Below are positions 1-5,401 of a stretch of 15,109 bases of DNA, in pieces. Source of the DNA: Candidatus Cloacimonadota bacterium (lineage in GTDB: Bacteria > Cloacimonadota > Cloacimonadia > Cloacimonadales > Cloacimonadaceae); assembly GCA_028683635.1 (NCBI GenBank), contig JAQUHL010000011.1, positions 1 to 15,109 of the forward strand, given 5' to 3'. The notes beneath the pieces are model-generated. The model had not been told where the DNA came from. It ran no database searches and was given only the letters and a program-made list of their open reading frames with translations. Within the stretch, counting starts at the first letter, position 1; the number at the start of each line of letters is the position of its first letter. The translations under genes and the position numbers were made by a program.

Positions 1-67
1 GCAATACACCATTTTCAGCCAAGGCAATGGAACCATGCTGCTGAGTAGTATCAAGCGCTATATGCAT
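1..67 (-). CDS. tsaB: TsaB-like protein, N-terminus only (partial, runs off left edge)
   Basis: Reading leftwards from an ATG at 67-65 gives 22 codons without a stop before the window edge, beginning MHIALDTTQQHGSIAL and continuing AENGVL. The pattern 'hydrophobic-ALDTS/T...GSIAL...(D/N)G' is the typical first strand-turn-strand of the ASKHA-fold protein TsaB, the partner of TsaD in making the universal tRNA modification t6A37. The start lies 21 nt after the TAG stop of the ferritin-like gene and in the same frame, so it could be co-transcribed with that gene. No strong Shine-Dalgarno is visible before the ATG. Only about a tenth of a normal TsaB (around 220-230 aa) is present. The related TsaD or another ASKHA protein is possible, but the very N-terminal position of the motif favours TsaB. 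Confidence 0.55.
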   Translation of the reverse strand, partial: MHIALDTTQQHGSIALAENGVL

Positions 68-88
68 TATCGAATCTTGGGAACTGGT

Positions 89-541
89 CTAATTATCCTT
101 GCTGATCCAATCGTCATACAATCTTTCAAAATGCAATTTATGGGATGCTTCTTCGGCTGCAAGCTTGCGAAAGAGGCTCTTGATCTCGTTGTCATGAAAA
201 CGGATACTCATCTCGGAATAGAGCTTGGTGGATGCCTCTTCCCGCTTCATTGCCTTTATCAGGATGTTTTGATAGCTGAGGTCGAGATCTTCCACATCGG
301 AAACCAGGTATTCGCTGATTTTGAGATTGGGTACAGCTTTCACTTCTTCGAGGTAGCTTCCTTTTTTCCTGATGTTTTCGATAACCACGATATGTCCCAT
401 CTCCATGGCTTCCAGCTCTTTGAGCATCTTTTTCTGATCCGCGAATTTTACGTTTTCCTGCAGATCACGATAAAAAAGCACTGCTTCCTCTTCTCGCTGC
501 ACAGCAAAATCGAGGATTTCGTTAAAATCTTGTACACTCAT
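89..541 (-). CDS. ferritin-like diiron protein (rubrerythrin-type four-helix domain, no rubredoxin tail)
   Basis: The 150-residue, mostly helical protein carries two diiron half-sites of the ferritin-like/rubrerythrin superfamily. The first is E18 in 'REEEAVLFY' with E47xxH50 ('EMGH'). The second is E102 in 'REEASTKLY' with E131xxH134 ('EEASH'). There is no CxxC rubredoxin module, so it is an electron-accepting or iron-handling diiron protein rather than a classic rubrerythrin. Reduction of peroxide or oxidation/storage of Fe(II) in the cytoplasm is the likely role, by family and by neighbourhood. The ATG is preceded by GGAG six bases upstream. It is the fourth gene of the redox cluster, 103 nt after the rubredoxin stop, with a possible weak terminator in that gap, so it may be expressed at a different level from the first three genes. 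The superfamily assignment is firm; the substrate is not. Confidence 0.85.
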   Translation of the reverse strand: MSVQDFNEILDFAVQREEEAVLFYRDLQENVKFADQKKMLKELEAMEMGHIVVIENIRKKGSYLEEVKAVPNLKISEYLVSDVEDLDLSYQNILIKAMKREEASTKLYSEMSIRFHDNEIKSLFRKLAAEEASHKLHFERLYDDWISKDN

Positions 542-572
542 TCTTTACTCCAATGATTACAAGCCAAAAATC

Positions 573-617
573 AAAAACTTGTTCCCCATAGACAGACCCA
601 AAATATTAAGGGACAAG
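573..617 (-). terminator. possible weak intrinsic terminator/attenuator after rubredoxin
   Basis: On the minus strand, CTTGTCCC (610-617) can pair with GGGAACAAG (578-586, one bulged A) across a loop of about 23 nt. This is followed directly by TTTTTGATTTTT. It lies 28 nt past the rubredoxin stop and before the ferritin-like gene. The long loop and the bulge make it weak, so partial read-through (attenuation) is more likely than full termination. Confidence 0.35.
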
Positions 618-644
618 ACTATGAAGCCCTGCCCCTTTATATTA

Positions 645-785
645 TTAATCAATGGGTTCGAACATATCCTTACCGACCCCACATTCGGGGCAGACAAAAT
701 CATCCGGAAGGTCTTCAAAGGCTATGTTGTTGTTTTCGGCAGGATCATAGATCCATCCGCAGGCGATGCATTGGTATTTTTGCAT
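645..785 (-). CDS. short-loop rubredoxin (46 aa)
   Basis: A 46-codon gene begins MQKYQCIACGWIYDPA and ends in a CPECGVGKDMFEPID tail. The four iron ligands are C6, C9, C32 and C35 (CxxCG...CPxCG), and the core residues YDPA and FEDLPDDF are intact, so this is a one-iron rubredoxin electron carrier. Ordinary rubredoxins have about 52-54 residues. Here the loop between YDPAE and AFEDLP, normally carrying a GDP..GI.PGT segment, is cut to NNNI, as in the known short (about 45 aa) Desulfovibrio-type rubredoxin. The start has GGAGG five bases upstream, placed in the 12-nt gap after the rubrerythrin stop, so the two genes are surely one transcript. It probably donates electrons to the rubrerythrin and/or superoxide reductase encoded just upstream. 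Confidence 0.93.
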   Translation of the reverse strand: MQKYQCIACGWIYDPAENNNIAFEDLPDDFVCPECGVGKDMFEPID

Positions 786-797
786 GTTATCCTCCAT

Positions 798-1388
798 TTA
801 GTAGGTTTCGTAATGAATTTCGAAATGAGCCTGGGGATGCAAACAGCAGGGGCAGATCTTCGGGGCTTCTGTTCCCTCATGGATGTATCCGCAATTCAAA
901 CATTTCCAGAAATACTTGTCCCCTTTCTTGAAAACGAGTTCATCTCTGACGTTATCATGGAGCTTGCGATAGCGTTTCTCATGCTCTTTCTCCACTTTGG
1001 CTACCATACGCCAGGTAAGAGCGATTTCTTTGTATCCTTCCTCTTCGGCTATCTCGGCAAACATGGGATAAAGCTCTGTCCATTCTTCCTTTTCACCATC
1101 GGCGGCATATTTGAGATTGTTCAGCGTGCTCTCAGGAGACCACCCCACCGGATAAGATGCCATGATATTCATCATCTGACCTTCAAGGCCGTTTTTCACC
1201 AGATGCTTGAAAAACAGCTTGGCATGCTCACGCTCGTTTTCCGCAGTTTCATTGAAAATATTGGATATCTGCTCAAAACCTTCTTTCTTGGCTGTCTTGG
1301 CGGCATAAACATAACGCATCCTTGCCTGGCATTCTCCGGCAAAGGACTTCATCAGGTTATCTGCTGTACGTGTATCTTTGAACGACAT
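798..1388 (-). CDS. rbr: rubrerythrin (peroxide reductase)
   Basis: The 196-residue protein has the classic two-domain rubrerythrin layout and length. Residues 1-145 form a four-helix diiron domain with ligands E19 (GECQARMRY), E52xxH55 (ENEREHAK), E101/E102 (EEWTELYP) and E133xxH136 (EKEHEKRY). Residues 160-196 form a rubredoxin-like module with C163xxC166 and C179xxC182; the second pair carries an extra Cys at 181. The family reduces hydrogen peroxide to water with electrons from rubredoxin or NAD(P)H:rubredoxin oxidoreductase in the anaerobe cytoplasm. It starts 21 nt after the desulfoferrodoxin stop and ends 12 nt before the rubredoxin start, so it is the middle of a tight operon. Peroxide made by the upstream superoxide reductase would be its natural substrate. 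Confidence 0.96.
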   Translation of the reverse strand: MSFKDTRTADNLMKSFAGECQARMRYVYAAKTAKKEGFEQISNIFNETAENEREHAKLFFKHLVKNGLEGQMMNIMASYPVGWSPESTLNNLKYAADGEKEEWTELYPMFAEIAEEEGYKEIALTWRMVAKVEKEHEKRYRKLHDNVRDELVFKKGDKYFWKCLNCGYIHEGTEAPKICPCCLHPQAHFEIHYETY

Positions 1389-1409
1389 ACTATCTTTTCT
1401 CCTTATCTT

Positions 1410-1787
1410 TTAGCTTTTCCACAATCCATGCAGATTGCAATATTCACGGGCATAGAGAACGTCTGCCATCTTGACCGGGAAAATGGCTTCGGGTTTGTCT
1501 CCAGGCTTGAGTTCATAGCGTAGAACCATCTTTTCGGTAATGACCTCGATCAGAGCTATATAGTGCTTTTCTTCCATCGGATGAGCAACTGAACCCACCG
1601 ATACCTTCACCTTGTCACCAAGATCTTCCAGCACCGGAACATGCTTTTCCACCGCAGCATCAACGGAATTTTCCTTGAGAAGTTTCATCGGTTCGTCGCA
1701 ACAAACCAGCTCGCCGGCTCCGGCAAAAAGAACTTCCACAACGTTGCCACACAGGGCACAACGATATATTTGACGTAGAGCTGTCAT
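1410..1787 (-). CDS. dfx: desulfoferrodoxin (2Fe superoxide reductase)
   Basis: The 125-residue protein has both iron sites of a class I superoxide reductase. The N-terminal desulforedoxin site (centre I) has ligands C10, C13, C29 and C30. The catalytic centre II has H49 in E47-K48-H49-V-P, H69 and H75 in HPMEEKHYI, and C117 and H120 in REYCNLHGLW, which is the His4Cys site. The conserved E47 and K48 next to the active site are present. It reduces superoxide to hydrogen peroxide without releasing oxygen, typical of strict anaerobes. It is the first gene of the redox cluster and lies about 25 nt behind a predicted start of transcription. The ATG has GGAGG four bases upstream. Length and all nine ligands match the family, so the call is firm. 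Confidence 0.97.
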   Translation of the reverse strand: MTALRQIYRCALCGNVVEVLFAGAGELVCCDEPMKLLKENSVDAAVEKHVPVLEDLGDKVKVSVGSVAHPMEEKHYIALIEVITEKMVLRYELKPGDKPEAIFPVKMADVLYAREYCNLHGLWKS

Positions 1788-1819
1788 CTTTCCTCCATAA
1801 CTGTTTTTCTCTTAAGACA

Positions 1820-1848
1820 AGAATATGCAATGGACATGGTTTTGTCAA
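1820..1848 (-). promoter_or_regulatory. sigma70-type promoter of the dfx-rbr-rubredoxin operon
   Basis: On the minus strand a perfect -35 box TTGACA (1843-1848) is followed after exactly 17 nt by TATTCT (1820-1825), which matches four of six bases of the -10 consensus. Transcription would begin near 1812-1814, about 25 nt before the desulfoferrodoxin ATG. No obvious operator palindrome overlaps the boxes. The TGA stop of the small upstream ORF falls inside the -35 box. Confidence 0.65.
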
Positions 1849-1919
1849 TAGAAATTCTTCAGAGCTTTCATGGCTTGCAGTATTTTGGCTGGGAATAGTG
1901 AAATCGTGGACTTTGCCAT
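1845..1919 (-). CDS. hypothetical small ORF / leader peptide (24 aa)
   Basis: An ATG at 1919-1917 is preceded at five bases by AAGGAG (1925-1930), the best-looking Shine-Dalgarno in this region. It opens a 24-codon frame starting MAKSTISLFPAKILQAMKAL and ending KNFY before TGA. The peptide carries four lysines and no acidic residue (about +4) and alternates hydrophobic and basic residues, so it could form an amphipathic helix. I do not recognise it. Its stop lies inside the -35 box of the redox operon and its Shine-Dalgarno overlaps the foot of the large palindrome. It must be transcribed from further upstream, and I see no clear promoter there. It could be a small protein, a leader peptide, the remnant of a truncated gene, or chance. 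Confidence 0.35.
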   Translation of the reverse strand: MAKSTISLFPAKILQAMKALKNFY

Positions 1920-1926
1920 GGTCACT

Positions 1927-2036
1927 CCTTCCTTGACGGCGTTAATCACTTCTTAATCTACCCTTAATCAAGCGTTAATTATTAACGCTTGATTAAGAGT
2001 AGATTAAGAAGTGATTAACGCCTTCAAACAGGAAGG
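1927..2036. repeat. large near-perfect palindrome with 11-bp phased TTAATC units
   Basis: The arms 1938-1979 and 1981-2022 are reverse complements at 41 of 42 positions (the only mismatch is 1962/1998) around a single central base at 1980. Pairing resumes beyond a mismatch (1933-1936 with 2024-2027). After a 3-nt bulge (2028-2030) it continues with 1927-1932 paired to 2031-2036. Inside the left arm TTAAT(C/T) starts at 1942, 1953, 1964 and 1975, exactly every 11 bp. The right arm mirrors this with GATTAA at 1991, 2002 and 2013 plus TATTAA at 1980. The whole is therefore eight TTAAT/ATTAA units on one face of the helix. As RNA from either strand it would be a very stable hairpin of over 50 base pairs. 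There is no U-tract directly after it in either direction, so it is not a normal terminator. Confidence 0.9.
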
Positions 2037-2067
2037 GAGGGATGGTTAGACACGTCCATGTAGAACA

Positions 2068-2098
2068 CGGATGGACGGATTGTGCGGATAATGCGGAT
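2068..2098 (+). repeat. short CGGAT direct-repeat run
   Basis: CGGAT occurs four times, at 2068, 2076, 2085 and 2094, with a spacing of 8-9 bp. The units are imperfect outside the core. It is close to the large palindrome but does not take part in it. No function is evident; simple slippage-derived repetition is the plain explanation. Confidence 0.5.
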
Positions 2099-2147
2099 GG
2101 ATCATTGGCGTAGCTGCAATTTGTGGCTCAGCGATAATGGATAACGG

Positions 2148-2204
2148 ACGGTCTGAAGACCGTGCCACCGTGTATGCGCAGCCTTGTAACACGGGCTTAA
2201 GCCC
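2148..2204. repeat. pair of short REP-like palindromes
   Basis: Two compact palindromes lie 29 nt apart: ACGGTCTGAAGACCGT (2148-2163, arms of 7 bp around GA) and GGGCTTAAGCCC (2193-2204, perfect). A further CCGTGT (2168-2173) can pair with ACACGG (2189-2194), so the segment could fold into alternating structures. Such short GC-rich palindromes in gaps are typical of dispersed REP-like elements; that they are dispersed in this genome is an inference that one window cannot show. Confidence 0.5.
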
Positions 2205-2343
2205 CTTAGTTATTACAATGATCTGCAGCCATATTCCATGTAAGATCACTACACATCCCGATTTATCGAAATACAGACTTCCAAATATGATGGTTGTGAG
2301 GCTTATTTTTAGTATATCTATTCCCGTCCACCACCCAATATTG

Positions 2344-2366
2344 TATGGGGCTCCGCCCTATGCCCC
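2344..2366. repeat. GC-rich hairpin around GGCTCCGCC
   Basis: TATGGGGC (2344-2351) and GCCCTATG (2355-2362) can pair over a 3-nt loop with two G-U pairs. Alternatively GGGGC (2347-2351) pairs with GCCCC (2362-2366). It is GC-rich against an AT-rich flank and resembles widespread intergenic GGCTCCGCC-type repeats. It is not followed by a U-tract, so it is unlikely to be an intrinsic terminator. Confidence 0.4.
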
Positions 2367-2415
2367 GTTTGATTATGTCATTTCAAAGTGGAAACTGTAT
2401 TAAGTATTCTCCCCC

Positions 2416-2476
2416 AAAAAGTCAACCTACGCCGAGTGGAGAAAGGAGCGAACCGGGAAGCCACTCAGCGTAGGTT
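2416..2476 (-). terminator. intrinsic terminator of the 893-aa secreted protein gene
   Basis: Arms at 2461-2476 and 2424-2439 form a 16-bp stem with a single C-A mismatch around a 21-nt loop. On the minus strand the stem is followed after GAC by TTTTT (2416-2420). It starts 9 nt past the TAA stop of the secreted-protein gene, the right place for a Rho-independent terminator. It would also stop transcripts of the secreted-protein genes from entering the redox operon. Confidence 0.7.
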
Positions 2477-2484
2477 ATGCAATG

Positions 2485-5166
2485 CTATTTTAGTTTGAGG
2501 GTTTTTTTTGTTTTGTTATAGTCAGTGCTTTTAATCTGAATATAATAGATGCCATTGGATACGGCTCTGCCGGATTGGTCTTTTCCGTCCCAGTCCTCAT
2601 TGCTGATGCCATTTTTCAGATTGTGTTTGAAGGAGCGCACCAATTGCCCTTTCAGGTTATAGATGCTGATCTCGGCAGCCTGGTTTTTACTGCTTTGTAT
2701 CCGGATGGAAAGGTGCTCCTGGAAGGGGTTAGGATGGCAGGCAACCTTGAAGAGGGATGGGATCTGCTCTTCCTGAGGAGCAGAGCTGGTTTCCAGGGAA
2801 CCTTTTGAGAAATAGAGAGTATTGTCCATGGGATTGGGATAGCTCTGCCATAGCAAAAGGTAGAGATCGTTGCCCTCTCCCCGGGTACAATAGATCTTTT
2901 TGTTGGCTAAGAAATCAATATAATCATCATAACATCCGCTATCCACAAGCTGACAATCTGTATCAAACACATTCATCGAGACGGTGTATGAATTGATATC
3001 AGAGTAACAGAATAAATAGCGATCGCCAATCCTGCTGAAGCCCCAGCTAAGACTTATCAGCTGAGGAGTTTGGGTAATAAGGGTGGAAATGCCAGTTTGC
3101 AGATCCATCATCCGTAGTTCGAGCATGGTGAAGCCATTTTGCTCGCTCTCCCAAACCGAGAGGACTCTATTTTCATCCAAAAGTTTGGCTTTGCTGATCT
3201 GCCAGTTTGGGGGCAAATCTTGAGGATATGCATCCTCCAAAGTGTAAAAAGTATTGTTCAGATGAAACAGGAGCTGTTCACCCAGCCGGTCGAGAGTCTT
3301 GTTGCGGATCTCTTCGTTCATGGGGATATACCTGGTTGCCCCCAATGGATCTGGGTTTGCAGGATCCCGGATCCAGATGCCCAAGCCGAAGAGGGTGTTG
3401 CGAAGCTGGGAATTCATCACCCGGGAATCATAGTTATAATTCTTTTGATAGCCAACCCCAGAACCAGCAGCTCCAGGATAGTTTACCGCAGCAAGGGTGA
3501 GCCCTGTAACGGGATCGTTGATTATAGAATTTGCTGAAGCACCAGTGTAATCAATATCAATGTTCCAAACGCCATTAGAGGGATATTCGGTATCATAAAC
3601 ACTGCGGTGGAGATATCCCCGCCTTCTCTGCAGAACCGATCCCCAAAGATGTACCACTCCCCGTTCTTTGTAGGGAGCCCGTTCTGGCCAGAGGGGATTG
3701 TACCAGGGGTAATCCAGTTCTGGGGGCCAGGGTTGAGCCGCAGTTTGGGGATAGCGATTACGGTGCAGGTCAATATTGTGATAGACGGTATCTCCGATAC
3801 AGAATGAAGGTGTGCTGCCATGAGGACGTTGATATTCAAAAGTGAAGACACCATCAGAAAAGTTATTCTCTCCCGGTACTGGAGTTATCAGATCCGCATA
3901 GATGTAAACACCTCCGGGGTAAGTATCGCAATTGGGATGCACCCGCAGACCAGTGACAGGATCGCGGTAACCATATTTGATGATGATCCTCTTTTCACTT
4001 ACCAGGCTAACCTTATCCAGAGTGTTCACGGGATCCTGATCCGGAGCAGAGCCAAGAGCTGTGTTTTCCAGCAGAATATCCCCGATAAGATAGATATCCT
4101 TCGCACAAGCGATGGTAACATTTCCACTGAAGGTTCCCTTTAGCCATAGTGTGTTGTGCGAAAAGAAACCAGCACCCAAAGGACGACTTTCAACAGGCAC
4201 CCAGGTCGTATCGCGCACATCATAGAGATTCCTCCAAAGAGGATCTCCAGTAGCGGGCGGATATTGGGAATAGACATCGGCAAACACGCTCACAGGATCT
4301 GATACAATTCCTCGCATGATGTCAACTGTAGTTCCGTTCACCACAGCCATATAGATATCATCTTCACAGGCAGGATCCCCGATGGCTGGCAGCGTCCTTC
4401 TCAGTTCTCCAATGAGCAGATCATAAGTATATTCCAGAGGTGGCGCGTTTTCAACCAGACCGCCCCGGAAGACCATATCAAAAGGAAAAGCACCGGATGC
4501 GGACATTGCCTGCTCCGCGGTTATTACCTGACCGTAAAATGTGGGCCAGCCATTGTTGTTCCCGCCTCCTGCTTGCTTGAGCCAGAGAGCGGAATTACTG
4601 CGCACTTTGCCAGACAAGACATCTGGTCCATAGAAATATACTGATGTATCGTTCGTGGAGGATTCCTGTTCCGTGAAATATACATAATCCGAGCCATAGG
4701 GGTCATATTTAACGGAATAGCTCTGCAAGCCGTCAAGCGTCTCATAAAGCAGAGGTACGGCATCCAGAGCAGGATAGGATTGCACTTGCCAGTTCTGACC
4801 AAGATCCGGAGAGTAATAGATGAAATGCTCGCCATCCCGGGTGAAAGAGATGTGAATTTGTGGTGAGTTCATCAGCAGTGTGGGTGTCCCGATCTGAGCA
4901 TTGGGAAGGGGAGTAAAGAGCAGTTGATATGAAGCAAGTCCGTAATCATGAATCTGAGCAAAACAAACGGCCTTGCCTGCTTGCGGTTCGTTGACACTTG
5001 TTGTGTAAACAAAATAAACAGTACTATCAGCACAGTGAGTGGCATGATCTCCGTTAAAATCATATACCAGAGGGAGTTGCTGCATTGGCTCAAAATCCAT
5101 GAATTGAATGGCATGAATAAAGCCAGATATGCATAAGAGCAACAGACAGCATGTCAGCTTAAACAT
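2485..5166 (-). CDS. secreted protein with C-terminal FlgD-like/type IX-type sorting domain (paralogue A)
   Basis: The 893-residue protein begins with a clear Sec signal peptide (MFKLTCCLLLLCISGFIHA, cleavage expected after A19). No transmembrane segment follows. Residues from about 802 to the end form the module seen in exported proteins of Cloacimonadota/Bacteroidota: HPNPF, then ISIYNLKGQLVRSF, WDGKDQSGRAVSNGIYYIQI, and a basic tail KTLKLK. This is the FlgD-Ig/type A sorting-domain pattern, which directs transfer across the outer membrane where a type IX-like system exists. The middle contains a beta-rich stretch, LWLKGTFSGNVTIAC...IYLIGDILL (about 340-365) and VHLWGSVLQRRRGYLHR (about 505-520), resembling the 'gtv.G.vti...IyI.GdI...Gs..Q..RG' signature of DUF4900-type proteins; that name is my inference. 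The ATG has AGGTAGG upstream. It is a tandem duplicate of the next gene. Function unknown: surface or extracellular structural protein is the best guess. Confidence 0.85.
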   Translation of the reverse strand: MFKLTCCLLLLCISGFIHAIQFMDFEPMQQLPLVYDFNGDHATHCADSTVYFVYTTSVNEPQAGKAVCFAQIHDYGLASYQLLFTPLPNAQIGTPTLLMNSPQIHISFTRDGEHFIYYSPDLGQNWQVQSYPALDAVPLLYETLDGLQSYSVKYDPYGSDYVYFTEQESSTNDTSVYFYGPDVLSGKVRSNSALWLKQAGGGNNNGWPTFYGQVITAEQAMSASGAFPFDMVFRGGLVENAPPLEYTYDLLIGELRRTLPAIGDPACEDDIYMAVVNGTTVDIMRGIVSDPVSVFADVYSQYPPATGDPLWRNLYDVRDTTWVPVESRPLGAGFFSHNTLWLKGTFSGNVTIACAKDIYLIGDILLENTALGSAPDQDPVNTLDKVSLVSEKRIIIKYGYRDPVTGLRVHPNCDTYPGGVYIYADLITPVPGENNFSDGVFTFEYQRPHGSTPSFCIGDTVYHNIDLHRNRYPQTAAQPWPPELDYPWYNPLWPERAPYKERGVVHLWGSVLQRRRGYLHRSVYDTEYPSNGVWNIDIDYTGASANSIINDPVTGLTLAAVNYPGAAGSGVGYQKNYNYDSRVMNSQLRNTLFGLGIWIRDPANPDPLGATRYIPMNEEIRNKTLDRLGEQLLFHLNNTFYTLEDAYPQDLPPNWQISKAKLLDENRVLSVWESEQNGFTMLELRMMDLQTGISTLITQTPQLISLSWGFSRIGDRYLFCYSDINSYTVSMNVFDTDCQLVDSGCYDDYIDFLANKKIYCTRGEGNDLYLLLWQSYPNPMDNTLYFSKGSLETSSAPQEEQIPSLFKVACHPNPFQEHLSIRIQSSKNQAAEISIYNLKGQLVRSFKHNLKNGISNEDWDGKDQSGRAVSNGIYYIQIKSTDYNKTKKTLKLK

Positions 5167-5401
5167 AAGTACCTACCTAACTGTATTATTTATTTAACTC
5201 TTACGAGCAAACTACAAGTTCAAACGATCCTAAATATTACTATCCATGCCAAAAATGAATGCTTATTTGCGATGCATTTTGCGATCCACAAATATAAGTT
5301 TTATCGGATATATGGCATGCTATGTGTAGTATTTTTTCCACAGCCTGCGGTGCTTCTGGCTGTTTTCCCTGTCCAATAAGGATCAGCCACCCCACCAGGC
5401 A

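Larger units (their letters stand above)
1788..2484. other. 697-nt gap between established genes; contents listed separately
   Basis: No long gene is credible here. From left to right it holds the promoter of the redox operon, a 24-codon minus-strand ORF with a strong Shine-Dalgarno, a large phased palindrome (1927-2036), a short CGGAT repeat run, two small palindromes near 2148-2204, a third near 2344-2366, and the terminator of the following minus-strand gene. Between about 2205 and 2340 I see nothing recognisable. The longer open frames that cross 2046-2403 lack a Shine-Dalgarno and any family signature. Confidence 0.6.

Noticed and set aside
35..556. Plus-strand open frame of 173 codons
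   Set aside because: Antisense shadow of the ferritin-like gene and the tsaB-like start; no Shine-Dalgarno.
579..1523. Plus-strand open frame of 314 codons
   Set aside because: It is the antisense of rubredoxin, rubrerythrin and part of desulfoferrodoxin, which are certain by their metal-ligand motifs. It has no family signature.
1927..2036. CRISPR array or intrinsic terminator as explanation of the palindrome
   Set aside because: There are no repeat-spacer units of CRISPR size, and no U-tract directly follows the stem on either strand.
2042..2113. 23-codon plus-strand ORF starting at the end of the palindrome, after GGAAGGGAGGG
   Set aside because: The purine run is too close to the ATG for normal initiation and the peptide is just the translated CGGAT repeat run.
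2046..2403. Open frames of 67 (minus) and 88 (plus) codons in the long gap
   Set aside because: No Shine-Dalgarno, cross several palindromes, and have no recognisable protein features. They are probably chance.
5340..5363. ACAGCC/GGCTGT hairpin downstream of paralogue B
   Set aside because: On the transcribed strand it is followed by GGAAAAAATAC and not by T residues. It has T residues only in the plus direction, where no gene ends.
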